Positions 36,201-44,210 of a DNA stretch of 64,000 bases are shown piece by piece. Source of the DNA: VBDM01 sp963699535 (GTDB lineage: Bacteria > Pseudomonadota > Gammaproteobacteria > Burkholderiales > SG8-39). How positions within the stretch are numbered: the first letter of the stretch is position 1; every line of letters starts with the position of its first letter. A program made the position numbers and the translations under genes. The notes under the pieces are model-generated. The model saw nothing but the letters and a program-made list of their open reading frames with translations, was not told the DNA's origin and did not search any database. Where the stretch lies: NCBI GenBank assembly GCA_963699535.1, contig CAVOUJ010000017.1, positions 31,302 to 95,301 on the forward strand, read 5' to 3'.

Positions 36201-36339
36201 CAGCCAAGAGATTGTTGAGTGCGGCGACGAACAAGGCCGCGAGCAGCACCAGGGAGCCGAGGTTGAACAAGCGCCCGAGCGCGGTCCGCTCGGGGTCTCC
36301 GGGATACTCGGGCGCGATCAGCAGCCGGCGCAGCCACAC
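33223..36339 (-). CDS. Membrane PAS-PAS-GAF-GGDEF-EAL cyclic-di-GMP protein
   Basis: The 1038-residue signalling protein has about six N-terminal membrane helices (residues 25-180). A PAS domain follows near 195-310 (ASLWEWDIGSGTMYF, then GRALQMAGILLDVTERK), a second PAS near 320-440, and a GAF-like domain near 455-600. The GGDEF domain keeps an intact RLGGDEF active site. The EAL domain has EALLRW, NLSVRQF, EITES, DDFGAGYSSLSYI and EGVET, all needed for phosphodiesterase activity. Both enzymatic halves therefore look competent. The start is a GTG at 36339 with GGAGG 10 nt upstream. What its sensors detect is unknown. Confidence 0.9.
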   Translation of the reverse strand: MWLRRLLIAPEYPGDPERTALGRLFNLGSLVLLAALFVAALNNLLAGEYHIAAAAAALAAAVGALIAAARRRQLGLATAALPPLLLAVFFSVALIRDGVHDSAMVALAATMAIAGVLMRWRALLAFVALALAAFLAMGYAEMAGLLQNRLAGFTDFRFLVGICLSLVFIAVVVRTLANTMIGSLSEARSARDRLGLAMQASRASLWEWDIGSGTMYFDQGWTETLGFDSVGNETSIHLLREIIHPEDLDALVAAQLKCLKGDTPDYAQEARVRNRAGEWVWILGQGRVIERGPGGRALQMAGILLDVTERKNAELRLRQSEERFAKIFQASPGAIVISRLSDGGYLEVNQRWLELFGYAREELVGRTSLDLGAWVHPEGRARFVAEIRKRGALREFETQFRKKSGAVIDALISAELIDIDGEPHVIVPILDITDRKRAQELLNTIARGVSSQTGETFFREVVLCLCRELPADMAFVGEVTPPGDRIRTIACCRDGELSENFDYPLAGSPCIGVLERRGTMVYAERAAELFPEDAGLAHRAIEGYVGTSLIDAAGKAIGILVALTRKPIEHKEFFVSLLEIFASRAGSEIERSRAEERVRQLATRDPLTGLPNRLLLNDRLTLSMSQARRNNGSLALFFIDLDRFKYINDSLGHAVGDAFLQAVAQRLSSVVRKGDTLARLGGDEFVVLLEDVKALEDEAGQVARKIIHSFKEPFSVRGHTLSCSCSIGISVFPSDATDPQTLLRDADTAMYHVKEGERGSYQYFSAEMNERMQERLQLENGLRDAIASRQFAVMYQPKVTVADSRITGLEALLRWRHPSWGLVSPARFISIAEDTGLVVDIGHWVLEEVCRQIRDWRGRGLPVHPVAVNLSVRQFTPALIGEISALLKEFDIDPGLIELEITESLFLKNSEDIGATLKGLAQVGTRVMIDDFGAGYSSLSYIRNFAVNGLKIDRSFISDIVASPENVAIVRAIITMARGLGIRVIAEGVETQAQLDLLRKHRCDEFQGFLFCVPLPPEEIERRYLGIAGTLRPANRIA

Positions 36340-36417
36340 GACGAAGCCGCCCTCCGAAAAGGATCCGCCGGTGTAGCGGATTCTGATGCTTTCAGTCTAG
36401 CACTAGTGTCCGGGTTC

Positions 36418-38349
36418 TCACCGCCCTGGAACGATGATGCGGCTGCCCTCGCCTGCCATCTCGAGCATCAGCTCGTTCATGCGGCGCACGAACCCGGCAG
36501 GGTCTTCGAGCTGGCCGCCCTCGGCGAGGAGGGCCTGGTCGAAGAGGAGATGGCTCCAGTCCGCGAAGCGCTGCTTTTCTTCCTCCAGCCGCTTCACCAC
36601 CGGATGCGCCGGATTGATCTCGAGGATCGGTTTGGCGAGCGGCGCCTTCTGGCCGGCGGCCTTGAGGATGCGCGCGAGGTTTCCGCCCATGTCGTGCTCG
36701 TCGGCGACGAGGCACGAGGGCGACTGCGTGAGGCGCGAGCTCACGCGCACGTCCTTCACCCGATCGCCGAGCGCGTCCTTCAGCTTCGCGACCAGGGCCC
36801 GGTGCTCCCCCGCGACCTTGTGCTCCTCCTTCTTTTCCTCTTCGGTCTGGAACCTGGAGAGGTCCAGTTCGCCCTTCGCGACCGAAGCGAGCTGCTTGCC
36901 TTCGTGTTCGGAGAGATTCGCGACCAGCCACTCGTCGACGCGGTCCGAAAGGAGCAGCACTTCGATGCCGCGCTTGCGGAAGACCTCGAGGTGCGGGCTG
37001 TTCTTCGCGGCGAGAAAGGTCTCCGCCGTCACGTAGTAGATCTTGTCCTGCCCTTCCTTCATCCGGGAAATGTAGTCGGCAAGCGACACCGTTTCCTCTT
37101 CCTTGTCCGCGTGCGTGGATGAAAAGCGCAGGAGCCTGGCGATGCGCTCGCGGTTGGCGAGATCCTCGCCCACGCCCTCCTTGAGGACGCGGCCGAATTC
37201 CTTCCAGAAGGCCGCGTACTTGTCTTTCTGGTTCTCGGCCAGGTCTTCGAGCAGCGACAGGAGTCGCTTGGTGGATCCAGCGCGGATCGCCTCGATGTCT
37301 CGGCTCTCCTGGAGGATTTCGCGCGATACGTTCAGAGGCAGGTCGTTCGAATCGATCACGCCGCGCACGAAGCGCAGGTAGGCGGGCAGCAGCTGCTCGG
37401 CATCGTCCATGATGAACACGCGCCGGACATAGAGCTTCAAGCCCCTGCGATGGTTGCGGTCCCAGAGGTCGAAGGGCGCCCGCCCCGGGATGTAGAGAAG
37501 CTGCACGTACTCCTGGCGGCCCTCGACGCGGTTGTGCGTATAGGCGAGCGGCGCCTCCGGGTCGTGTGCGACGTGCTTGTAGAACTCCTGGTATTGCTGC
37601 TCGCTGACCTCCGCCTTCGGGCGCGCCCACAAGGCGCTCGCCTGGTTGATCGTCTCGTCTTCGTCGGTCGCCACCTCCTGCGACTTTTCCTTGTCCCACT
37701 TCTGCTTCTTCATCACGATCGGGATCGCGATGTGGTCGGAGTACTTGCGGACGATCTCCTTCAGCTTCCATTCCGAGAGCAGATCGTCTTCGCCTTCGCG
37801 CAGGTGCAGGACGACGTCGGTGCCGCGCCCCGCCTTTTCCGCGGCTTCGACCGTGAATTCGCCGGCGCCGTCGGATTCCCAGCGCACCGCGTCGCCTGCC
37901 GCGAGGCCCGCTCGCCGCGTCACCAGGGTCACGCGGTCGGCGACGATGAATGACGAATAGAAGCCTACTCCGAACTGACCAATGAGTCGTGCATCCTTCG
38001 CCTGGTCTCCGGTGAGCGCATCGAAAAACTCCCGCGTACCCGACTTCGCGATCGTCCCGATGTTGTGAATGACCTCGTCGCGCGACATGCCTATGCCGTT
38101 ATCCGACACGGTGATGGTGCGCGCCTGCTTGTCGAAGGCGACATGGATCTTGAGATCGGCGTCGGAACCGTACAGCGCGTTGTTGGACAGCGCCTCGAAG
38201 CGCAGCTTGTCCGCGGCGTCGGAGGCGTTCGAGATGAGTTCCCGCAGAAATATCTCCTTGTTGCCGTACAAGGAGTGGATCATGAGGTTGAGCAGTTGCT
38301 TCACCTCTGCCTGGAAGCCGAGGGTTTCCTTTGTCGCTGCCGTCGTCAT
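36418..38349 (-). CDS. htpG: Molecular chaperone HtpG (Hsp90)
   Basis: The 643-residue cytoplasmic chaperone has the GHKL ATP site (ELISNASDAADKLR, SDNGIGMSRDEV, GQFGVGFYSSFIV) in the N-terminal domain. The middle domain shows YVRRVFIMDDAEQLLPAYLRFVRGVIDSNDLPLNVSRE, and the C-terminal dimerisation region includes LEINPAHPVVKRL. Length is normal and the frame is unbroken. A sigma-32-like promoter sits just upstream, fitting heat-shock control. It stands alone, divergent from the M16 peptidase gene. Confidence 0.97.
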   Translation of the reverse strand: MTTAATKETLGFQAEVKQLLNLMIHSLYGNKEIFLRELISNASDAADKLRFEALSNNALYGSDADLKIHVAFDKQARTITVSDNGIGMSRDEVIHNIGTIAKSGTREFFDALTGDQAKDARLIGQFGVGFYSSFIVADRVTLVTRRAGLAAGDAVRWESDGAGEFTVEAAEKAGRGTDVVLHLREGEDDLLSEWKLKEIVRKYSDHIAIPIVMKKQKWDKEKSQEVATDEDETINQASALWARPKAEVSEQQYQEFYKHVAHDPEAPLAYTHNRVEGRQEYVQLLYIPGRAPFDLWDRNHRRGLKLYVRRVFIMDDAEQLLPAYLRFVRGVIDSNDLPLNVSREILQESRDIEAIRAGSTKRLLSLLEDLAENQKDKYAAFWKEFGRVLKEGVGEDLANRERIARLLRFSSTHADKEEETVSLADYISRMKEGQDKIYYVTAETFLAAKNSPHLEVFRKRGIEVLLLSDRVDEWLVANLSEHEGKQLASVAKGELDLSRFQTEEEKKEEHKVAGEHRALVAKLKDALGDRVKDVRVSSRLTQSPSCLVADEHDMGGNLARILKAAGQKAPLAKPILEINPAHPVVKRLEEEKQRFADWSHLLFDQALLAEGGQLEDPAGFVRRMNELMLEMAGEGSRIIVPGR

Positions 38350-38377
38350 CGCCTCTGTTCCTGTCGAGAAAACCCGG

Positions 38378-38406
38378 ATCTTGGGTTATGCGCCGCGTGG
38401 TTCAAG
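38378..38406 (-). promoter_or_regulatory. Candidate sigma-32 heat-shock promoter of htpG
   Basis: On the minus strand CTTGAAC (38406-38400) is followed after 14 nt by CCCAAGAT (38385-38378), close to the sigma-32 consensus CTTGAAA-N11-16-CCCCATnT. It ends 28 nt before the htpG start codon. Heat-shock control of htpG is well known in proteobacteria; the assignment here rests on the match alone. Confidence 0.5.
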
Positions 38407-38563
38407 CCTGTCGGGCCGCACGACGGCTCCGCAAATCTTAGTCGAAAACAGCGCTCCAGGCCCAGTGTGGAGCCCTGTCCAAACGACCCGCGCGGGAAAG
38501 GGCGCCTGCCCATAGAATGGAACTTGCCGCAACGCCGCCTGTCTCTAACCGCGGGATCCGACA
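38407..38563. other. Intergenic region between divergent htpG and the M16 peptidase gene
   Basis: The gap holds a short inverted repeat GCTCCA (38453-38458) / TGGAGC (38468-38473) and a -10-like TAGAAT at 38513-38518, 45 nt before the M16 start, on the plus strand. No -35 or other feature stands out. Confidence 0.3.
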
Positions 38564-41372
38564 ATGCTCAGAAGGGCCGTCCTACTTTCCACGCTGTTAC
38601 TCGTCGCGCCGCTGCACGCCTTCGCTCAAGGCGCGAAGCCGGCGCCGGCAGGCCCGGCCCGGATCACCTCGGTCGAGGGCGTCACCGAGTATCGCCTGGC
38701 GAACGGCCTGAGGATTCTGCTCGTTCCCGACCGCTCGATCGACACCATCACGGTAAACGTCACGTATCTGGTCGGCTCCCGGCACGAAGGCTACGGCGAG
38801 AGCGGCATGGCGCATCTCCTGGAACACCTGATGTTCCGGGGAACGAAGCGGTTTCCGAACATCAAGGCGGACTTCCAGCAGCGCGGCGCACGCTACAACG
38901 GCTCGACGTCGTTCGACCGGACCAACTACTTCGAAACCTTTGCGGCGAGCGACAAGACCCTCGATCATATGCTCGACGTCGAAGCCGACCGCATGGTGAA
39001 CGCCCCGATCGCCAAGCGCGACCTCGACGCCGAGATGACCGTGGTGCGCAACGAGTTCGAGTCGGGCGAGAACAGCGCCTCCAGCGTGCTGCGCGAGCGC
39101 GTCGCGGCGAGCGCCTACCTCTGGCACAACTACGGCCGGGCGATCATCGGGGCGCGCTCGGACATCGAGAACGTCCCGATCGAGCGGCTGAGGGCCTTCT
39201 ATCGGCACTACTATCAGCCCGACAATGCGGTGCTGATCCTCTCGGGAAGGATCGATGAATCGCAGGCGCTCAGGCTCGCGGAAAAGCGCTTCGGAAGAAT
39301 CTCCAAACCGGCACGCACAGTGCGCCAAACCTATACCGTGGAGCCGACCCAGGACGGCGAGCGCTCGGTCATGCTGCGGCGCGCGGGCGACGTGCAGCTC
39401 GTCTCGGCGCTCTATCACATGCCACCCGGCTCTCATCCCGAGTATGCCGCCGTGGACGTGCTGGTCTCGCTTCTCAACCACGTGCCTTCCGGCCGCTTGC
39501 ACAAGGCGCTGGTCGAGCCGGGGCTGGCAAGCTCCGTTTTCGGCACCGAACGCCAGGCGCGCGAGGCCGGCATGGCCTACTTCGGTGCGACCCTGCGCCA
39601 GGACGCCTCCCTCGAAGCGGCGCGCGACGCGCTGCTCGGGGTGCTCGAAGGCCTTGCCCGCAACCCGGTGACCGACGACGAGGTCGAGCGGGCGCGCACG
39701 CGGCTTCTCAACGACATCGAGCTCACGCTCGCCGATTCCCGCGAGCTCACGAACGCCCTTTCCGAGACCGTCGCCATCGGCGACTGGCGGCTGTTCTTCC
39801 TCCATCGCGACCGCCTCCAGCAGGTCAGCTCCGCCGAAGTCCAGGCCGTCGCCAGCCGCTATCTCAAACCGGCCAACCGAACCGTCGGAATGTTCCTGCC
39901 GACAAAGGAACCCGACCGGGCGGAGATTCCTCCGGTGCCCGACGTCTCCGCAATGCTCAAGGATTACCGCGGCTCGGGCGCGGTATCTCAAGGAGAGGAT
40001 TTCAATCCCGCGCCGGCGAGCATCGAGGCGCGCGTCCAGCGCAGAACCCTGCCAGGCGGCATGAAGCTCGCGCTGCTCCCGAAGAAAACGCGCGGCGGCA
40101 CCGTCGTTGCGCAGCTTTCGCTTCGCTGGGGTGACGAGGAGAACAAGAACGGACGGGCTGCGGCCTGCGGCATCACCAGCTCGATGCTGATGCGCGGCAC
40201 GCAGAAGCATTCACGCGAGCAGCTTCGCAATCAGTTCGACCGGCTCAAGGCCCAGGTGCGCGTCGGAGGCGACGGCGGCTCCGTGGAAACCGTGCGCGAA
40301 AACCTGCCCGATGCGCTTCGGCTCATGGCCGAAGTGCTGCAAGCGCCGTCCTTCCCTGCGGATGAATTCGAGCAGCTGCGCCGCTCGTCCCTCACCAGCA
40401 TAGACGCTCAACGCAGCGATCCCGGCGCACTCGCCGGCCTTGCGCTCAGCCGCCACCTCAACCCCTATCCTCCCGGGCACTGGCTCTACAACGCGACCCT
40501 CGACGAGCGCAGCGCGCGGCTCAAGGCGCTCTCACTCGACGAGGTCAGGAAATGTCACGCCGATTTCTACGGCGCGTCTCACAGCGAGCTCGCGGTGGTC
40601 GGGGATTTCGAGCCGGAGTCCATCGCGCGGCTCGCGCAGGAACTCTTTGGCAACTGGAAGAGCCCGCGGGCCTACGCGCGCATTCCGCTCAAGGTCGCGG
40701 ACGTGCCGCCGCTCGACAGCATCATCAACACGCCGGACAAGGCGAACGCCGTGCTGCGCGCGGGGATGCTGCTGCGGTTGCGCGACGACGATCCCGATTA
40801 CCCGGCGCTGCTGCTCGGCAACTACCTCCTTGGCGGCTCCTCCGATTCCCGCCTGACTCGGCGCGTCCGCGAGAAGGAGGGTTTGTCCTACAGCGTCGGC
40901 TCGTTCCTTTCCGCCGACAGCTTCAGCGAGCGCGGAAGCTTCGGCGTCTTCGCGATCTATGCGCCGCAAAACCGCACCAAGGTCGAAACCGCGATCGCGC
41001 GAGGAACTCCGCAGGGCGCTCGCAGAAGGCTTCGCGAAGGAGGAGATCGAATCGGGAAAGAAGGGCCTGCTGCAGGCGCGGCAGCTCGCGCGCACGAACG
41101 ACGAGAACCTTGCCGACCGCCTCGCTTTCTACCTGTCGCGCGGCCGGACCTTCTCCTGGGACGAGGAGCTGGAACGGCGGATTGCCGCCCTCACGCCCAA
41201 GGAGGTGGTCGAGGCCATGCGCCGCCGCCTGGACCCGGCGAAGCTCTCGACGATCAAGGCCGGAGACTTCAAAACCGGGGACAGGCCCCAATTTTCCGAG
41301 TCAGCCGAGCGCAGCGGAGCCAGGCCCCAGGAAAATAGAAGCCCGTCTCCGGCCTATTCCAGCTCCCCGTAG
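38564..41372 (+). CDS. Exported M16 (pitrilysin-family) metallopeptidase, frame break
   Basis: The roughly 935-residue protein has a signal peptide (MLRRAVLLSTLLLVAPLHAFAQ) and two M16 halves. The first has the inverted zinc motif HLLEHLMFRGT near residue 85 with a distal glutamate region VVRNEFESGEN. The second half (RRTLPGGMKLALLPKKTRGG onward) lacks HxxEH and is the inactive partner repeat, with RVREKEGLSYSVGSF near its end. The frame breaks near 41008; the next frame supplies EGFAKEEIESGKKGLLQARQLARTND. After STIKAGDFK, where relatives usually stop, about 30 extra residues are encoded by a repeat-like sequence. It probably acts in the periplasm, and its last bases overlap convergent greB. 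Confidence 0.88.
41277..41336. repeat. Palindromic repeat-like element at the 3' end of the M16 gene
   Basis: GGGGACAGGCCCC (41277-41289) is followed by ATTTTCC (41291-41297), a spacer, a second CAGGCCCCA (41321-41329, identical to 41282-41290) and GGAAAAT (41330-41336), the inverted copy of ATTTTCC. Related words (GGAAATTGGGG, AGGCCCCAA) occur at 49618-49651. It supplies the last 30 codons of the peptidase. Confidence 0.45.
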
Positions 41373-41905
41373 CGAATTCGCAGCACTTCCAGCGACTCCT
41401 CACCCGCGGGAGTGCTGAACGTGACCGCATCGCCCTCCCGCGACTTGAGCAGGGCGCGCGCGATCGGCGACACCCAGGATACGCGCCCTCGCGCCGGATC
41501 GACCTCGTCGGTGCCGACGATGCTCACGGTGTGCTCCGCGCCCCTCGAGTCCCTATAGCTGACCGTGGCGCCGAAGAACGCGCGGTCCTGGTCGCTGTCC
41601 CGTGGATCGACCACCTCGGCGATTTCAAGCCGCTTGATGAGGAAGCGGATGCGGCGCTCGATCTCGCGCAATCGCTTCTTGCCGTAGAGGTAGTCGGCGT
41701 TTTCCGAACGGTCGCCGTTCGACGCCGCCCAGGCGACCGTTTTCACGACCTCCGGCCGTTCGACCTCGACCAGCGCCCTCAGCTCCGATTTCAGGCGAGC
41801 GTAGCCCGCAGGCGTGATGTAGTTCCTCTGCTCCGGGGGCATGTGCAATTCGGGCACGAGTTCCTCCTCGGCCGCGTCCTCTTCGCGAGTAAATGCCTTG
41901 CTCAC
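41354..41905 (-). CDS. greB: Transcript cleavage factor GreB
   Basis: The 183-residue factor rescues backtracked RNA polymerase by inducing transcript cleavage. The N-terminal coiled coil contains the acidic tip region with NGDRSENADYLYGKKRLREIERRIRFLIKRLE. The C-terminal FKBP-like domain shows FGATVSYRDSRG, VGTDEVDPARGRVSWVSPIARALLKSREGD and EVLRIRY. The family word NYITPAGYARLKSEL starts at about residue 28, after an acidic extension, as is common in GreB. Its 3' end overlaps the convergent M16 gene by 19 nt. Confidence 0.94.
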   Translation of the reverse strand: MSKAFTREEDAAEEELVPELHMPPEQRNYITPAGYARLKSELRALVEVERPEVVKTVAWAASNGDRSENADYLYGKKRLREIERRIRFLIKRLEIAEVVDPRDSDQDRAFFGATVSYRDSRGAEHTVSIVGTDEVDPARGRVSWVSPIARALLKSREGDAVTFSTPAGEESLEVLRIRYGELE

Positions 41906-41941
41906 AGGCTGCTGCTATACAGGTTTGGTTCCTTGCTGAAT

Positions 41942-41947
41942 TATAAT
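41942..41947 (+). promoter_or_regulatory. Candidate -10 element of the ankyrin gene (TATAAT)
   Basis: A perfect TATAAT followed by GGCGC lies 39 nt before the ATG at 41987, in the 81-nt divergent gap with greB. A -35 at standard spacing is poor. The consensus -10 and the good AGGAGG ribosome site suggest a well-expressed gene. Confidence 0.5.
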
Positions 41948-41986
41948 GGCGCATCAGGGCAGGAAGGCGGCCAGGAGGACAGAACA

Positions 41987-42688
41987 ATGAAGCTGAAGCT
42001 GACGAAACGCGGACGGGAAGTAATCCTCGTCGTACTGGTGGCGATCGCTGCAGCGGCTGCCAACCTCCCCGAAGAGTGGCATGAGTTCGTCGGGATCGAC
42101 CGGAACTACCTGCTGGGAATGCTCGCACTCACCGTGTTCATATCGCTGTTCCTGTACCTCAGGTTTCAGTTCTTTTTCCTCGTCGTCCTGCTTGCGCTCG
42201 CGGCGAACATGCCGGGCGAAGTGGCCGAAAGCCTGGGCATCTCGACCCTCCCTCTGATCATCGCCATGGCCACCATGGTGGGCGTCTCGCTCATCAACTA
42301 CGTCGTGGACCTCCTGCCCACCGGACTCGAAAAGAAGCCGAAAGAGCAGAGCGCCGAAAGCATCAAGGTGCTGTTCTACGCCATCGAGAAAGGCAATCTC
42401 CTCTATGCACAGAAGGTCCTGTCCCAGAACTTCGATCCCAACATGATCGCCGAGAGCGGCTACACGCCGCTCATGTACGCGGCTGCGCGCGGCGACGCGA
42501 AGATGGTCGATCTGCTGATCAGGAACGGTGCCAACGTAAACTTGGTGGGCAAGGACGGAGACACGGCGATCGAGCTCGCCCTGCGCACCGGCGCGCAGGA
42601 ATGCGCCGAGATCCTGAAGAAAGCGCGGGCGGAGCAGCAGGTTCGCGAGCAGGCGATGCTCGCCAGGCAGGCCGCCCAGCAGACCTGA
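41987..42688 (+). CDS. Membrane protein with C-terminal ankyrin repeats
   Basis: The 233-residue protein starts with a basic MKLKLTKRGRE and three hydrophobic segments (residues about 12-27, 41-75 and 84-103). A cytoplasmic ankyrin region follows: SIKVLFYAIEKGNLLYAQKVLSQNFDPNM, SGYTPLMYAAARGDAKMVDLLIRNGANVN and DGDTAIELALRTGAQECAEILKKA, two to three repeats ending in a charged helix. Ankyrin repeats bind proteins, so this may tether a partner to the inner membrane. No known bacterial family was recognised. An AGGAGG site at 41973-41978 supports the start. Confidence 0.8.
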   Translation: MKLKLTKRGREVILVVLVAIAAAAANLPEEWHEFVGIDRNYLLGMLALTVFISLFLYLRFQFFFLVVLLALAANMPGEVAESLGISTLPLIIAMATMVGVSLINYVVDLLPTGLEKKPKEQSAESIKVLFYAIEKGNLLYAQKVLSQNFDPNMIAESGYTPLMYAAARGDAKMVDLLIRNGANVNLVGKDGDTAIELALRTGAQECAEILKKARAEQQVREQAMLARQAAQQT

Positions 42689-42695
42689 GGTCCCC

Positions 42696-42846
42696 GGGAA
42701 CCGAGCCATTTCGCGCTTGCTCCTGGCGCGGCAAGCGACCCGCTACGGGTACCCGGCCGCTTGCGCCTCCATTGAAGCGGTCGGCGCGCGGCCACCCGTA
42801 ACGCGGGTCGCCGCGCAAGTCGCTCGCGCGCAACAGCTCGGTTCCC
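42696..42846. repeat. About 150-nt nested inverted repeat upstream of metY
   Basis: Outer arms GGGAACCGAGC (42696-42706) and GCTCGGTTCCC (42836-42846) are perfect 11-mers. Inside them GCGACCCGC (42735-42743) pairs with GCGGGTCGC (42803-42811) and TACGGGT (42744-42750) with ACCCGTA (42794-42800). A further pair of GC-rich words lies near the centre. The element ends 65 nt before the metY ATG and starts 7 nt after the ankyrin stop. It could be a structured leader, a terminator region or a small non-autonomous repeat. Confidence 0.55.
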
Positions 42847-42881
42847 AGAGATCCGCAGCGCGAGCGCGTCCTGCCGACTGT

Positions 42882-42887
42882 TAGAAT
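42882..42887 (+). promoter_or_regulatory. Candidate -10 element of metY (TAGAAT)
   Basis: TAGAAT followed by CGGCC lies 24 nt before the ATG at 42912 and downstream of the large inverted repeat. If this is the promoter, the repeat is outside the metY transcript and could be an operator or terminator of the ankyrin gene. No strong -35 is seen. Confidence 0.35.
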
Positions 42888-42911
42888 CGGCCGGACTCCG
42901 AGGAGGACACC

Positions 42912-44207
42912 ATGGCCGCACCCCGCACTCTCCAGTTCGACACGCTCAGCCTGCACGCGGGCCAGAGGCCCGATCCGGTCACGGGTGCACGCGCGACGCC
43001 GATCTACTTCACGACGTCGTTCGTGTTCCGCGATTCGGATCACGCCGCCGCGCTTTTCAACATGGAGCGCGCCGGACACGTCTACTCGCGCATCTCCAAT
43101 CCGACCAACGCGGTGCTCGAGGAGCGCATGGCGGCGCTCGAGGGCGGCGTCGCCGCCATCGCCACCGCGAGCGGCCAGGCCGCCCTGCACCTGGGACTCG
43201 CCACCATCGCGGGCGCCGGCTCGCACATCGTGTCCTCCTCCGCCCTCTACGGCGGCTCGCACAACCTGCTTTCGTACACGCTGCCGCGCTTCGGCATCGA
43301 AACGACTTTCGTGCGTCCCCGCGATCTCGACGCCTGGAGGAAGGCGATCCGCCCCAATACCAAGGTGCTCTTCGCCGAGACGCTCGGCAATCCCGGGCTC
43401 GACGTGCTCGACATCCCGGCGGTTGCCGCGATCGCGCACGAGCACGGCTTGCCGCTGATGGTGGACGCCACTTTCACGACGCCCTGGCTGCAGAAGCCCT
43501 TCGAGCACGGCGCCGATCTTCTTTTCCACTCCGCGACGAAGTTTCTCGGAGGTCACGGCGTCGCGATCGGCGGGGTGCTCGTCGACGGCGGCACCTTCGA
43601 CTGGGAAGCTTCCGGGAAATTCCCCGAGCTCACGGCGCCCTATTCTGGCTTTCACGGGATGAACTTCGCGGAGGAATCCACGGTCGCGCCTTTTGCGCTG
43701 CGCGCGCGCCGCGAGGGCCTGCGCGACTTCGGCGCGTGCATGAGCCCCGCGACCGCGTTCCAGATCCTTCAGGGCATAGAAACGCTCCCGCTCAGGATGC
43801 AGCGCCACGTCGAGAACACGCGCAAGATCGTCGCCTTTCTCGTCTCGCACCCGGCGGTTGCGGCGGTGTCATACCCCGAGCTGCCCGATCACCCCGACCA
43901 CCTGCTCGCGAAGAAGCTCCTGCCGCGCGGCTGCGGCGCGGTGTTCAGCTTCGAGCTGAAAGGCGACCGCGCCGCCGGGGTGCGCTTCGTCGAGGCGCTT
44001 CGCATTTTCTCGCATCTCGCCAACGTGGGCGACGCGAAGTCGCTCGTGATTCATCCGGCGAGCACGACCCACTTCCGCATGGACGCCGCGGCGCTTTCGG
44101 CCGCCGGCATTGCCGAGGGAACGATGCGCCTTTCGATCGGGCTGGAGGACCCCGAAGACCTGATCGAGGACCTGGACCGGGGCTTGCGCGCCGCAGGAAA
44201 GGCCTGA
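42912..44207 (+). CDS. metY: O-acetylhomoserine sulfhydrylase (aminocarboxypropyltransferase)
   Basis: The 431-residue PLP enzyme makes homocysteine from O-acetylhomoserine and sulfide in methionine synthesis. It shows QFDTLSLHAGQRPDPVTGARATPIYFTTSFVF, YSRISNPTNAVLEERMAALEGG, ASGQAALHLGL, FAETLGNPGLDVLDI, VDATFTTPWL and the PLP lysine in HSATKFLGGHG. The C-terminal VGDAKSLVIHPASTTHFRM is the substrate carboxylate site. Length is typical of MetY rather than the shorter MetB/MetC. An alpha/beta hydrolase gene follows 3 nt later in the same direction. Confidence 0.93.
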   Translation: MAAPRTLQFDTLSLHAGQRPDPVTGARATPIYFTTSFVFRDSDHAAALFNMERAGHVYSRISNPTNAVLEERMAALEGGVAAIATASGQAALHLGLATIAGAGSHIVSSSALYGGSHNLLSYTLPRFGIETTFVRPRDLDAWRKAIRPNTKVLFAETLGNPGLDVLDIPAVAAIAHEHGLPLMVDATFTTPWLQKPFEHGADLLFHSATKFLGGHGVAIGGVLVDGGTFDWEASGKFPELTAPYSGFHGMNFAEESTVAPFALRARREGLRDFGACMSPATAFQILQGIETLPLRMQRHVENTRKIVAFLVSHPAVAAVSYPELPDHPDHLLAKKLLPRGCGAVFSFELKGDRAAGVRFVEALRIFSHLANVGDAKSLVIHPASTTHFRMDAAALSAAGIAEGTMRLSIGLEDPEDLIEDLDRGLRAAGKA

Positions 44208-44210
44208 CCC

